Part shown: positions 1 through 9,187 of the stretch, one piece after another
Layout: the number at the start of each line of letters is the position of its first letter
Position numbering within the stretch: position 1 is the stretch's first letter
NCBI RefSeq assembly: GCF_017581965.1
Contig: NZ_JAGEVF010000002.1
Location: 62,001-126,000, forward strand
DNA length: 64,000 nt
Reading direction: 5' to 3'
Origin: Winogradskyella pelagia
Lineage (GTDB): Bacteria > Bacteroidota > Bacteroidia > Flavobacteriales > Flavobacteriaceae
Notes under the pieces: generated by a model
Told to the model about the DNA's origin: nothing
The model's input: the letters and a program-made list of their open reading frames with translations, nothing else
Databases searched by the model: none
Translations under genes and position numbers: made by a program

Positions 1-37
1 ACAAAATCCTAGGGTCATTTTTCTTAAATAAAAGGAG

Positions 38-68
38 TTTGAAATTTCAAACTATTGTTTATATTTGC
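38..68 (+). promoter_or_regulatory. Promoter of the tRNA-Leu gene
   Basis: A TTTG box at 38-41 and a TATATTTGC box at 60-68 are separated by 18 bases. This matches the Bacteroidota sigma factor consensus (TTTG, about 19 bases, TAnnTTTG). The predicted transcription start is near 75, just before the mature tRNA end at 79. The -33 box overlaps a perfect 14-base palindrome at 38-51 (TTTGAAATTTCAAA), which may be chance. Confidence 0.75.
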
Positions 69-78
69 AGTCCTTAAT

Positions 79-160
79 GCGGGCGTGGTGGAATTGGTAG
101 ACACGCTAGACTTAGGATCTAGTGCCGCGAGGTGTGGGAGTTCGAGTCTCCCCGCCCGCA
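79..160 (+). tRNA. tRNA-Leu (anticodon UAG)
   Basis: The acceptor stem GCGGGCG (79-85) pairs perfectly with CGCCCGC (153-159), followed by discriminator A at 160. The anticodon stem CTAGA/TCTAG encloses the loop CTTAGGA, giving anticodon TAG, which reads CUA leucine codons. A long variable arm (class II) precedes the T arm with its TTCGAGTC loop. CCA is not encoded and would be added after transcription. It appears to be a single-gene transcript with its own promoter and terminator. Confidence 0.97.
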
Positions 161-164
161 CAAA

Positions 165-196
165 AGACTCATCCAAATCAGATGGGTCTTTTTTTG
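165..196. terminator. Terminator, probably bidirectional
   Basis: AGACTCATC (165-173) pairs with GATGGGTCT (181-189) with one G-U pair, followed by seven T. On the other strand the run of A before the stem becomes a T tail, so the hairpin can also end transcription of galM, whose stop codon is at 199. Confidence 0.85.
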
Positions 197-198
197 TT

Positions 199-1167
199 TT
201 ATGGTAATGCTATAAATTCAAAGCAAGTTTCTTGCCTATAGGTGTCTTTGGGTCTTAAAAACGTTGTTGGAAAATTGCTATGATGTGGTGCATCCGGGTA
301 ATGTTGTGTTTCAAAACAAATAGCAGGAAATTTTGAATAGGAAGCACCACCTTTAAAGTTAAAGTTGGGAAATTCAGGTGACGTAAAGACCACCATTGCA
401 GGTTGATTGGAGTACACGCGCATTTGTATTCCAGATTGTTCGGATTCTAAAGTTGCTTTTAAAGGGTTACTTCGTAATACATAGGTGTCATCCAAACCTT
501 TAAAATCGGGTTGTCCAATTTCCTTTAGTTTCGTAAAGTCATATGAGGAACTTTTAACTGGCAATACTCTTCCAGTGGGGATTAGAGTCTTATCAACTTC
601 AAGATAGGCATCACTTTCAATTTGCAGTCTATGATTTAAAATAGTACCGCTTCCATCTAAATTGAAATAGGAATGATTAGTTAGATTTAAAACGGTTGTT
701 TTATCTGTTCTGGCTTCATAATTCAATTTTACCATATTGTTTTCGGTAACCGAAAATGTTACAGAAACGCTTAAGTTTCCAGGGTAACCTTCTTCCATGT
801 GCGGACTCAAAATAGAGAGTTTTGCAGATGTTTGGCTACAGTCTTCTATGGTCCATATTTTCTTGTCAAAACCTACTTTTCCACCGTGTAAATGAACCTT
901 ATTTTTAGTGTAGATAGGATATTTAATATTGTCAATTTCAAAATAACCTTTTGATATACGTCCAGCAAATCTACCAATAGTACTTCCCAGATAAAGACCT
1001 TCTTTAATGTATTGTTGGGAGTTATAATCCTTTATGTTCTGAAGACTTGCTATTACGTTAACGTTTTTTCTATTTCTGCTAGGGATTAGTAACTGAGTAA
1101 TGGTTGCTCCGAGCGTACTTATCTCTAGCTTTAGACCATTTTTGTTAGCGAGCGTAATTGTTTCCAC
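199..1167 (-). CDS. galM: Aldose 1-epimerase (galactose mutarotase)
   Basis: Interconverts the alpha and beta anomers of galactose or glucose, supplying the alpha-galactose that galactokinase needs. The 322-residue length is normal for the family. Visible family motifs are HGGKVGFDKKIW near residue 94, LTNHSYFNLDG near 160 with the conserved His, and a C-terminal ETQHYPDAPHH segment holding the catalytic Glu. There is no signal peptide, so it is cytoplasmic. The start codon is GTG; no in-frame ATG fits the family N-terminus better. It is the last gene of the galactose module, 20 bases after the symporter stop, and is followed by the hairpin at 165-196. Confidence 0.93.
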   Translation of the reverse strand: METITLANKNGLKLEISTLGATITQLLIPSRNRKNVNVIASLQNIKDYNSQQYIKEGLYLGSTIGRFAGRISKGYFEIDNIKYPIYTKNKVHLHGGKVGFDKKIWTIEDCSQTSAKLSILSPHMEEGYPGNLSVSVTFSVTENNMVKLNYEARTDKTTVLNLTNHSYFNLDGSGTILNHRLQIESDAYLEVDKTLIPTGRVLPVKSSSYDFTKLKEIGQPDFKGLDDTYVLRSNPLKATLESEQSGIQMRVYSNQPAMVVFTSPEFPNFNFKGGASYSKFPAICFETQHYPDAPHHSNFPTTFLRPKDTYRQETCFEFIALP

Positions 1168-1187
1168 TTTAGTAAAGGGTATTTAAT

Positions 1188-2840
1188 TTATTTCCAGAAT
1201 AAGGCATAGAGCATAACTAAAATGAGTAGCACAGCAAATGAACCTATATTAAATAGAGGGCTGGTTTTAAATAAGTGACCTTTAAGAGTGATACCTTTAT
1301 CGTCGTTTTTCCCCTTACCTTGACGTAAACTGACCCCAACGATTACCGCCATTGTTAATAAAGCTGTATATCCCATCTGGTCCATCCAAGGGACATCAAC
1401 AAAAAATGCGTTGGATGACCAACCCTTCGGAGCCACTTTAAAATATAATGCGATAGGTATAGAGGATAAGGCTCCTATTATTGCAGCTTTATTGGTAGCT
1501 TTTTTCCAGAATAATCCTAGTATGAAAACCGCTAAAATTCCAGGGCTTACAACACCAGTGTATTCCTGGATAAATTGAAAGGCTTGATCAATACCACCGA
1601 GGAGAGGAGCCATAATTGAAGCAATAACAAGGGCAACTGCCGCAGAAAGCCGACCAATATTAACAGTCTTTTTATCAGAGGCATTTTTATTAAAATACTC
1701 CTTATAAATATCCATTGTAAATATCGTTGAGGTAGAATTTAACATGGATGCTAATGACGAGACTACAGCAGCAGCAAGTGCTGCAAATGCCAGCCCTTTT
1801 AATCCGGCTGGAAGTAATTGTAATAACCAAGGGTAAGCCTTATCCGCTTGACCAGATGATGGTAAATTTTGCATACCTACTTCGCCTAAGCTTTTTAATA
1901 GCTCAGGGTCATTAACGATTACGTAAGCCGCAATACCTGGGATAACTACTATTACTGGTATTACCAATTTTAAAAATGCGGCAAATAAAATACCTTTTTG
2001 CGATTCCTTAAGGGATTTAGCGGCTAAAGTTCGTTGTATGATATATTGATTAAAGCCCCAATAATATAAGTTTGCTACCCATAATCCACCAACCAAAACA
2101 CCAATCCCAGGAAGATTGTTGTATTCTGGGTTAGACTCATCTAAAATCATGGCAAATCTGTCCGGAGCGATTTCGTATATGGTTTTAAAGCCTTCTATAA
2201 CTCCCTCACCACCAGATACTGTGTTTAGGGCTAAATAGGTAGTGACCAAACCTCCTAAAACCAAAAACACGACTTGAATAACATCGGTCCAAGCAACTGC
2301 AGATAATCCGCCGTAAAGAGAATAGGCCGCAGCGAATAGGGATAGTCCAATAACACCAAAAATTAAGGGAACACCTATTATAGTCTCTAGCGCTAATGCA
2401 CCCAGGTACAGTACCGAAGCTAGGTTTACAAATACATAAAGCCCAATCCAGAACACGGCTAAAATCGTTTTTAACTGGGTCGAATACCGCTTCTCTACAA
2501 ATTCTGGGATGGTATACAGTCCCTTTTCTATGAAAATAGGTAGAAAATATTTTCCAACGATAATTAAGGTCAGTGCAGCCATCCACTCATAGGAAGCAAT
2601 GGCTAGCCCAAGGGCAAAACCTGAACCTGACATACCTATAAATTGTTCGGCCGAAATATTTGCTGCAATCAGAGAGGCTCCAATAGCCCACCATGGTAAG
2701 GATTTGCTCGCCAAAAAATAGTCTTCTGCATTTTTTTGATGTCCATCTTTATCTCTAGAAACCCATAGACCAACACCTAAAATTAAAACAGCATAGCTGA
2801 TGAAAATGATATAATCAATAAGTTCAAAATTACCTGTCAT
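1188..2840 (-). CDS. Sodium/galactose (glucose) symporter, SSS family, vSGLT-like
   Basis: Inner-membrane solute:sodium symporter of 550 residues with about 14 hydrophobic segments. The N-terminal stretch (DYFLASKSLPWWAIGASLIA, then ANISAEQFIG) and the central segment (GLWVANLYYWGFNQYIIQRT) closely match, from memory, the structurally characterised galactose transporter vSGLT of Vibrio. The loop ending in LNSTSTIFTMDIYKEY is also family-typical. Its place between galT and galM supports galactose as the main substrate, imported with sodium as expected for a marine bacterium. It starts with ATG, 30 bases after the galT stop, so it is probably cotranscribed. Confidence 0.93.
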   Translation of the reverse strand: MTGNFELIDYIIFISYAVLILGVGLWVSRDKDGHQKNAEDYFLASKSLPWWAIGASLIAANISAEQFIGMSGSGFALGLAIASYEWMAALTLIIVGKYFLPIFIEKGLYTIPEFVEKRYSTQLKTILAVFWIGLYVFVNLASVLYLGALALETIIGVPLIFGVIGLSLFAAAYSLYGGLSAVAWTDVIQVVFLVLGGLVTTYLALNTVSGGEGVIEGFKTIYEIAPDRFAMILDESNPEYNNLPGIGVLVGGLWVANLYYWGFNQYIIQRTLAAKSLKESQKGILFAAFLKLVIPVIVVIPGIAAYVIVNDPELLKSLGEVGMQNLPSSGQADKAYPWLLQLLPAGLKGLAFAALAAAVVSSLASMLNSTSTIFTMDIYKEYFNKNASDKKTVNIGRLSAAVALVIASIMAPLLGGIDQAFQFIQEYTGVVSPGILAVFILGLFWKKATNKAAIIGALSSIPIALYFKVAPKGWSSNAFFVDVPWMDQMGYTALLTMAVIVGVSLRQGKGKNDDKGITLKGHLFKTSPLFNIGSFAVLLILVMLYALFWK

Positions 2841-2870
2841 TGCTAGAAGTTGAATTAGTTAGTATAGTGA

Positions 2871-3911
2871 CTATTGTTGTGTGCTGTAATGTATCGTTTT
2901 TAATTCTTTTAATGATTTAGCGGCTTGTTCAGCCGTTATATCGCGTTGCGGATTAGCAAACATCTCATAACCCACCATAAATTTCTTTACTTCTGCCGAC
3001 CTTAATAGTGGAGGATAGAAGGACATGTGGAAATGCCATTCAGGATGAGATTTATCTGTTGGACTTTGATGAATTCCAGATGAATAAGGAAAAGACGTTT
3101 CAAACAGATTATCGTATTTAATGGTAAGGTCTTTTATTATTTCTGCAAATGCCATTTCTTCTTTGTGATTAAGTTGGGTGATATTTTGATAGTGTGATAA
3201 TGGGACAATCATAGTTTCATAAGGCCAAACGGCCCAATAAGGGACTAATGCAACAAAATATTTATTTTTTAGAATAATACGTTCGTTTAGCTCTAATTCT
3301 TGTTTGATATAATCTTCTAATAGACTTCGGCCGGTTTTATTGTAATATTTAAGTTGTTGCGTCTGTTTTTTGAGCACCACCTCCGGAATGGTTCGTTGTG
3401 CCCAAATCTGTCCATGAGGATGAGGATTACTGCATCCCATAACAGCGCCTTTATTCTCAAAAATTTGTACGTGATTAATATCTGGTATTGAGCTGAGTTC
3501 TGTAAATTCCTTCTTCCAAATTTTAATCACTTCTGCTATTTCTTCAATTGGCATTAATGGCAATGTTAAGCTGTGATTTGGTGAAAAGCAAACTACTTTG
3601 CATATACCTGATTCTGAAGAGGCTTTTAATAAGCCTTCATTAAATTCAAGATGCTTTTCTAAAGGTAATAATGCCGAAAAATCATTAGTAAAACTATAGG
3701 TGTTTTGATAGTCGGGATTGCGAAGCCCATTGGCTCTTTTATTAGTAGGGCAGAGATAGCAATTGGTATCGTACTTTTTGGATTCAAGAGGTTTGGCTTT
3801 ATCTGATTTTCCTTGCCATGGTCTTTTCGTTCTATGCGGAGAAACCAACACCCATTCGTCGGTTAAAATATTATAGCGTCTATGTGGTTGCTCGTTAAAT
3901 AAAGCGTTCAT
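2871..3911 (-). CDS. galT: Galactose-1-phosphate uridylyltransferase
   Basis: Second enzyme of the Leloir pathway: exchanges UMP between UDP-glucose and galactose-1-phosphate through a uridylyl-histidine intermediate. The active-site motif SNPHPHGQIW is near residue 165, and the zinc-site pair CYLCP is near residues 51-54. The second domain carries SGIHQSPTD and HPEWHFHMSFYPP. Its 346 residues match the family. It follows galK with one base between stop and ATG, so the two are very likely translationally coupled. No galE (UDP-galactose epimerase) lies in the window; it must be elsewhere for the pathway to cycle. Confidence 0.96.
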   Translation of the reverse strand: MNALFNEQPHRRYNILTDEWVLVSPHRTKRPWQGKSDKAKPLESKKYDTNCYLCPTNKRANGLRNPDYQNTYSFTNDFSALLPLEKHLEFNEGLLKASSESGICKVVCFSPNHSLTLPLMPIEEIAEVIKIWKKEFTELSSIPDINHVQIFENKGAVMGCSNPHPHGQIWAQRTIPEVVLKKQTQQLKYYNKTGRSLLEDYIKQELELNERIILKNKYFVALVPYWAVWPYETMIVPLSHYQNITQLNHKEEMAFAEIIKDLTIKYDNLFETSFPYSSGIHQSPTDKSHPEWHFHMSFYPPLLRSAEVKKFMVGYEMFANPQRDITAEQAAKSLKELKTIHYSTQQ

Positions 3912-3912
3912 A

Positions 3913-5040
3913 TTACAGTTGTTTTACACCATCACCTATAGAAATTTCAATCGGTGATAAATCGATATTAAATTGTTTTCGGTAGGACTTGGTCATCTCA
4001 GATATAAATTCCTTAACTTTTTCTTTATGAACTAAATTAATTGTACATCCTCCGAATCCGCCTCCCATCATTCTTGCACCAATAACATCATCAAGTTCCC
4101 TTGCTTGGTCAACCAAAAAATCTAACTCTTTACAGCTTACTTCGTAAAGGTGTTGCAGGCCATAGTGGGATTGAAACAAACACCACCCAAAGCCTATGAG
4201 ATCCTTTGCTTTCAAGTAACTCACTGCTTTTAAGGTTCTGCGCTGCTCCTGTGAGACATATAAAGCCCTGTTATAGATGTTTTGAGGTAAAACAGTCTTG
4301 AATTCTGCTATTATTTCGGGTGGAATGTCAACAAGGTTGTTGTAGGATGGGTAGGATTTTTTTATTGTTTTAAGGGCTGATTCACACTCTTGCCGTCTTA
4401 CGTTATACTGGCTGCTAGCTAAGCTATGAGACACATTAGTGTTTAAAAGTACAATTTGGTAAGGATTAAAATCAGCTTCAATGAGCCTGTAATCAAGAGT
4501 TTCGCAATTCAATAAAATGAGCTTGTCTTTCTTGCCTTTTACTACGGCGAATTGATCCATGATGCCACATTTTGTGCCGACAAAATTATGCTCTGCATCT
4601 CTAGAGAGGGTTATAAGTTCAATATCAGAAAGACCAATACTAAACAGGTCATTAAGTCCCTTTGCCATGCCACATTCTAAAGCTGCTGAAGAACTGATAC
4701 CAGACCCAAGCGGTAAATTACTTTCAATGATACAATCAAACCCACCAATTCTATTTGGTTTCAGAAGATTTATATGAAAAATGACACCTAGAATGTAGTT
4801 TTGCCATTCAATATCACTTCTTGAGACATCGTTTATATTAAATGTAAAACTTGAGTTGTAGTTACTAGAGAAAATTGTACAGATTTCTGAGGACGTCTTT
4901 CTAAATTCTAGTAAAATCCTTTTGTCAATTGCGGCAGGTAGTACCAATCCACCATTATAGTCTATGTGCTCTCCAATGAGGTTTATTCGTCCGGGAGAAT
5001 GGATGGTGATATCAGCGTCGAACGTATTTGGATTGAGCAT
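3913..5040 (-). CDS. galK: Galactokinase
   Basis: Phosphorylates alpha-galactose to galactose-1-phosphate with ATP. GHMP kinase of 375 residues. The galactokinase signature GRINLIGEHIDYNGG is near residue 17, the ATP loop PLGSGISSSAALE near residue 109, and the C-terminal glycine motif MMGGGFGGCTINLV near residue 322. It is cytoplasmic. It starts with ATG 9 bases after the DUF4174 gene stop and is one base from galT, so it belongs to the galactan/galactose operon. Confidence 0.96.
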   Translation of the reverse strand: MLNPNTFDADITIHSPGRINLIGEHIDYNGGLVLPAAIDKRILLEFRKTSSEICTIFSSNYNSSFTFNINDVSRSDIEWQNYILGVIFHINLLKPNRIGGFDCIIESNLPLGSGISSSAALECGMAKGLNDLFSIGLSDIELITLSRDAEHNFVGTKCGIMDQFAVVKGKKDKLILLNCETLDYRLIEADFNPYQIVLLNTNVSHSLASSQYNVRRQECESALKTIKKSYPSYNNLVDIPPEIIAEFKTVLPQNIYNRALYVSQEQRRTLKAVSYLKAKDLIGFGWCLFQSHYGLQHLYEVSCKELDFLVDQARELDDVIGARMMGGGFGGCTINLVHKEKVKEFISEMTKSYRKQFNIDLSPIEISIGDGVKQL

Positions 5041-5049
5041 AAATATGGA

Positions 5050-5475
5050 TTAGTTTTTTCTTATTTCAGTACGTCGCATTGGCATACCATCAATAAGAGT
5101 AAAAAGATTTTTAGCCGTAAGTACAGTATTTTGTTCAAGTTTAATCCCACCGTCTAAACCAATTAATATAACCTTGAACTCTTCCGGAGAACTATTATAT
5201 TTTTTGAAGACTTTAGAATCTGTAATCCAATAGTCATTGTGCTCTTGGGATGACATTTCTAAATAAGGCGATATTTTAAAGACCAGTAGCTTTCGCTCTT
5301 CAAGGCCTTTGGATTCTGTCTCTAAAATTTTAAGCTGTCTAGTAAAAGCGGTCGATTTTGTATTTGAGGTTAAGACCAGCAATAGTCTATTCTTCCATTT
5401 AAAAGACTCTAGATTTTGACTATTTATTGAATGCATACATAATATGATAAATATGAAGGCAATTACTGGTTTCAT
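5050..5475 (-). CDS. Secreted DUF4174-like protein
   Basis: A 141-residue protein with an N-terminal signal peptide ending near the NSQ at residues 18-20. The rest reads as a short alpha/beta domain (KNRLLLVLTSN at the first strand, KVILIGLDGGIKLEQN in the second half), which resembles DUF4174 proteins, a family with a thioredoxin-like layout. No CxxC redox motif is present, so thiol-disulfide activity is unlikely. It sits 4 bases after the GH2 galactosidase gene and 9 bases before galK, so it is made with the galactan genes. Its role is unknown. The family assignment is from memory and only moderately secure. Confidence 0.75.
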   Translation of the reverse strand: MKPVIAFIFIILCMHSINSQNLESFKWKNRLLLVLTSNTKSTAFTRQLKILETESKGLEERKLLVFKISPYLEMSSQEHNDYWITDSKVFKKYNSSPEEFKVILIGLDGGIKLEQNTVLTAKNLFTLIDGMPMRRTEIRKN

Positions 5476-5479
5476 AAAT

Positions 5480-7930
5480 TTACATGTTCTGTTTTACTTT
5501 TGAAGCCTTTAATCTTAATATCCCTTCTTTTAAATCATCACCTTTAACTTCTAAGGTGATGTCTCCTGCTTTATCAGATGATTGGATAACAACAACCAGT
5601 TTACCACTAAATAATTTCATTGTGGGTAGGTGAAATGGTTCGAGTGATGTTGCATCACCATTGCATACTGCTCTGAATGTACCGGCGCCGTTTACCCTAA
5701 ATTCTAATTGGTTTGTTGCTGTTGGGCAGGGAATACCGTTTTTATCTTCAACCGAGACTGTAATAAAAGCTAAATCTTTACCATCAGCGTTTATAACCAT
5801 CCTGTCTGGCTTAAGGCTAATTTTATGAGGTTTTCCAGAAGTTCTTATTTCCTTTTCTGCAGCAGGGTTTCCACCATCATCAAAAGCAACCACCTTCAAG
5901 GTTCCAGGTTCATAGTTTACATCCATCCACATCAGCCTGTAGCGATTTTGTGGCGAGGCACTGTTCTTTCTTTGAACACCGAGACTTTTACCATTCAAAA
6001 ATAATTCGGCACTGTTGTAATTGGTATAAACGAAAACTGGTGTTGTTTCACCTTCACGACCTTCCCAATTCCAATGCGGCAGGATATGTAAGGTGTTATC
6101 GTTAGTGTTCCATCGGCTGCGATAGAGATAGTAACGGTCTTTGGGTAAGCCTGCAAGGTCATTAATGCCAAAGTAAGAGCTTCTGCTTGGCCAGACTTCA
6201 TCATAAGGTGTAGGCTCACCTAAATAATCGAAACCCGTCCAAACAAATTCGCCAATAACCCATGGCTTGTCATCTTGCAGGACAAAATCATCGTCTGGTA
6301 AATTAGACCAGCTACAATGTTCTAAATCGTATGATGAAGATTGGTAGTCGTCATAAGTTTTCATGCTGGCTCGCTCCACAGGAAACTTATAAATACCTCG
6401 CGAGCTAACCGTTGAAGCTGTCTCAGACCCTAATATAAAACCTTGTGGAAAGCGTTTATAGGCTTCTTCATACAGGTGTACGCGGTAATTTAAACCTGGA
6501 ATGTCTAATAATGCTCCAAACCCAGAGGCCATGGTCGCTTCAACCTGATCCATGCCAACTGTAACAGGTCGGGTTGGGTCTTCCCTGTGAAAGATATCTT
6601 GAAGCCATTTAGCGCGCTTAACACCTTCCGCGCCCCATTGATCTGGGACTTCGTTACCAGCACTCCACATTACAATACAGGGATGGTTTCTTGTTGCACC
6701 TACTAAATTAACAACATCTTTTTCTGCATAGTCATTGAAAAAACGATTGTAGCCGTTTTTCACCTTAGGCTTGGCCCATTCGTCAAAACTCTCTGCAATG
6801 AACATAAATCCCATTTCATCACAGAGCTCAAGTTGTTCAATAGATGGCATGTTATGTGCACTACGAATTGCATCACATCCCATATCTTTTAGAATACGAA
6901 GCTGCCTTTTCAGTGCAGCTTTATTTACGGCTACACCTAATGGTCCTAAATCATGATGCAGGCAAACACCTTTAAACTTACGTATTTTTCCATTTAAGGA
7001 AAATCCCTTATTTGGTTGATATGAAATACGTCGTATTCCGAAGCGCTGAGTAATTTCATCTACCAATCCTTTATCATCATATAATTTTAGTTTTGCGGTA
7101 TATAAATATGGGGATTCCGGACTCCAAAGTTTTGGATTTTTAACACCTAAATTTTCCTCAAATTTGTCCCCAAATAAGACGTCACTAGAGTTTGAAACTA
7201 TCAGATTATTTTCTGCATTATAGATTTCGGTTTCTAGTCTTAAAGGCTTACCAATAACCTCGGACTTTATATTGATTTGGGCAAGGCTATCTGTTATTAA
7301 AGGTGTAGTAATAAAAGTGTTCCATTGCTTAAAGCTGGTCTTTTGCGTAACGATTAATTGAACTTTTCTGAATAGCCCAGCTCCTGGATACCAGCGCGAC
7401 GATAGTCCCATATTAGTTAATTTAACCGCTAGGAGATTTTCTTCTGAAGCATTTATATAGTTTGTAATATCGAAGTAGAAATAACTGTAACCATATTTCC
7501 ATTCGCCTACTTTCTTTCCGTTGACAAAAATTTCGGGCTCGCTCATGGCACCTTCAAAAACAATTAGCACCCTTTTGTTAGTGTCAAATTCGGGTATCTG
7601 GAAGTTTTTTCGATACCACGCTTCTCCAATGTAAGGCAATGCGCCGGTACGTCCCGTTTTTTCAGTAGCAATTTGTTCTCCATTTTGTTCAATGGCCACA
7701 ACTTGTTTATCTATGTCTTTGTTAAAAGGTCCATAAATAGCCCAATCGTGAGGAACTGAAACCGTTTCCCAGCTAGAGGTGTCAAAACTAGTTTTATGGG
7801 CTTCTAAGGATTTCCCTTTTTTGAATTTCCAGTCCTTGTCAAGTAAAATCACTTCTCGCGTTTGACTACCTATAAATTGTATTTGATAAAAGAGGCAACA
7901 AAGAAATACGAGAGGATATTTGTTTATCAT
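5480..7930 (-). CDS. GH2 beta-galactosidase, exported
   Basis: Cleaves terminal beta-linked galactose, here probably from galacto-oligosaccharides released by the neighbouring GH53. The ATG at 7930 is chosen; a TTG three codons upstream is also open but unneeded. The protein has about 816 residues with a signal peptide ending near FIGSQ and is probably periplasmic. Order: jelly-roll N-domain (with the GH2 SSRWYPGAGLFR motif near 177), beta-sandwich, TIM barrel, C-terminal sandwich domains. The acid/base is the Glu in WSAGNE (about residue 427); the nucleophile is probably the Glu in GSETAST (about 503). The segment GEFVWTGFDYLGEP is typical of this GH2 type. Other beta-glycosidase specificities are possible; the galactan context favours galactose. 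Confidence 0.88.
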   Translation of the reverse strand: MINKYPLVFLCCLFYQIQFIGSQTREVILLDKDWKFKKGKSLEAHKTSFDTSSWETVSVPHDWAIYGPFNKDIDKQVVAIEQNGEQIATEKTGRTGALPYIGEAWYRKNFQIPEFDTNKRVLIVFEGAMSEPEIFVNGKKVGEWKYGYSYFYFDITNYINASEENLLAVKLTNMGLSSRWYPGAGLFRKVQLIVTQKTSFKQWNTFITTPLITDSLAQINIKSEVIGKPLRLETEIYNAENNLIVSNSSDVLFGDKFEENLGVKNPKLWSPESPYLYTAKLKLYDDKGLVDEITQRFGIRRISYQPNKGFSLNGKIRKFKGVCLHHDLGPLGVAVNKAALKRQLRILKDMGCDAIRSAHNMPSIEQLELCDEMGFMFIAESFDEWAKPKVKNGYNRFFNDYAEKDVVNLVGATRNHPCIVMWSAGNEVPDQWGAEGVKRAKWLQDIFHREDPTRPVTVGMDQVEATMASGFGALLDIPGLNYRVHLYEEAYKRFPQGFILGSETASTVSSRGIYKFPVERASMKTYDDYQSSSYDLEHCSWSNLPDDDFVLQDDKPWVIGEFVWTGFDYLGEPTPYDEVWPSRSSYFGINDLAGLPKDRYYLYRSRWNTNDNTLHILPHWNWEGREGETTPVFVYTNYNSAELFLNGKSLGVQRKNSASPQNRYRLMWMDVNYEPGTLKVVAFDDGGNPAAEKEIRTSGKPHKISLKPDRMVINADGKDLAFITVSVEDKNGIPCPTATNQLEFRVNGAGTFRAVCNGDATSLEPFHLPTMKLFSGKLVVVIQSSDKAGDITLEVKGDDLKEGILRLKASKVKQNM

Positions 7931-7941
7931 TGGTACCAATT

Positions 7942-9090
7942 TTAATCGTTTAAGGCATTGTTATAAAACTGCATTCCTTTTGTTGGAAGGCCATCATTTT
8001 TAAACAATGTAGCATTATCCCAATGTGAGCCTTGCGCCCATAAAGTGGAGCAATTTGTAGAAACCCAAGCTGGCTCCCAATAGACTAGTCCTTCACCACC
8101 AGCACTTTTAATTATGGAATAGAGTTGGTTTAAATAGTCTAATTGTCCTTGCTCAGTAGCAGGTATTCCACCTGTTAAGGCACTTTCGCCCATTATGTTA
8201 CCCGCAGAATCTGCATCCTCTAGGGTGAAAGGATAAGCGGTTTCAACAATCATAAGTCTTTTGCTGTAAGTGTTAATTAATGTTCTAAGAGGCGTCTCAA
8301 CTTGGTTAAGGTCGTACTCCGACCACGTAGGGTAGTAAGATAGCCCAATCCAATCAAAATCAGTGACGCCATTGGCAGTAGCCTGTTCAAACCACCATAA
8401 TCCATTTTCTGGCTGAGCAATATGGAGCATAACTTCGATAGGTGTATTACGATCCTCAGAAATGTTTCTTACCGCCTCAATACCTTTATTAAGAAGATAA
8501 GAGTTTCGGCTCCAATCTATAGGCCATACCAATTCACCTTGTTGCAAAATCATACCATTGATCTCATTACCAACTTGAACGATATCTGGTAAGATATTTT
8601 CAGCAGCTAGACTATCGAGGGTATTATACGTATAGTCGTAAAGTAAACTACCTAAATTTTCTGTGTTATTGATTTCGGGTAACCAAGCTGCAGGAATTTC
8701 TTGTTTAGAAGGGTCTGCCCAAGTATCACTATAATGAAAATCTAAAAGTACTTTAAGGCCCTGTTGTTTTGCACGTTCTATTGCAGCTTTAACATCGTTA
8801 TATGTAGAATAGTTGGTCCATTCTGGCGAATGCCAAAGTCTAAGTCGTACCAAATTGGCACCTTGGTCGTTAAATACTTTGTATACGTCTTCTTCTTCGC
8901 CACTGCTATTCTTATACACAGCACTACAATCTTCCATCTCATTTACATAAGACAAGTCAGCACCATAAAAAAATGAAATGTCTTCTAAAGGAATTTCTTC
9001 TACTAGTTGGTTGGAATTTGAGTTGCAAGAGAAAGTCAATGTAAATATTAAGATGGTGATAGCAAAACCAATTGTCCATAATAAGTTCAT
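7942..9090 (-). CDS. GH53 endo-beta-1,4-galactanase lipoprotein
   Basis: Cuts beta-1,4-galactan (arabinogalactan type I, pectin side chains) internally. Family motifs are clear: FYGADLSYVNEMED near residue 41, ANLVRLRLWHSP near 79, LLDFHYSDTWADP near 115. The acid/base is E176 in VQVGNEINGM and the nucleophile E283 in MIVETAYPF. The 382-residue length is normal. A lipobox ending at C22 (LTFSC) predicts a lipoprotein; the residues after Cys (NSNSNQ) are not acidic, so periplasmic anchoring is more likely than surface display. It is the first gene of the galactan/galactose operon, just downstream of the terminator at 9135-9168. Confidence 0.93.
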   Translation of the reverse strand: MNLLWTIGFAITILIFTLTFSCNSNSNQLVEEIPLEDISFFYGADLSYVNEMEDCSAVYKNSSGEEEDVYKVFNDQGANLVRLRLWHSPEWTNYSTYNDVKAAIERAKQQGLKVLLDFHYSDTWADPSKQEIPAAWLPEINNTENLGSLLYDYTYNTLDSLAAENILPDIVQVGNEINGMILQQGELVWPIDWSRNSYLLNKGIEAVRNISEDRNTPIEVMLHIAQPENGLWWFEQATANGVTDFDWIGLSYYPTWSEYDLNQVETPLRTLINTYSKRLMIVETAYPFTLEDADSAGNIMGESALTGGIPATEQGQLDYLNQLYSIIKSAGGEGLVYWEPAWVSTNCSTLWAQGSHWDNATLFKNDGLPTKGMQFYNNALND

Positions 9091-9134
9091 AGTGTTTTTA
9101 TCTTATTTAAGTTGATTTTACTAAGGTAACAATA

Positions 9135-9168
9135 AAAAAGAGCCTCTCAATGAGAAGCTCCTTTTTTG
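9135..9168 (-). terminator. Terminator after the secreted amylase gene
   Basis: On the minus strand GAGCTTCTCA pairs with TGAGAGGCTC (one wobble), followed by TTTTTT. It lies between the amylase stop (9188) and the GH53 start (9090). It should separate the alpha-glucan operon from the galactan operon or limit read-through. The A-run on the other side makes it potentially bidirectional. Confidence 0.85.
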
Positions 9169-9187
9169 CTCAACTAACACTTAATAA

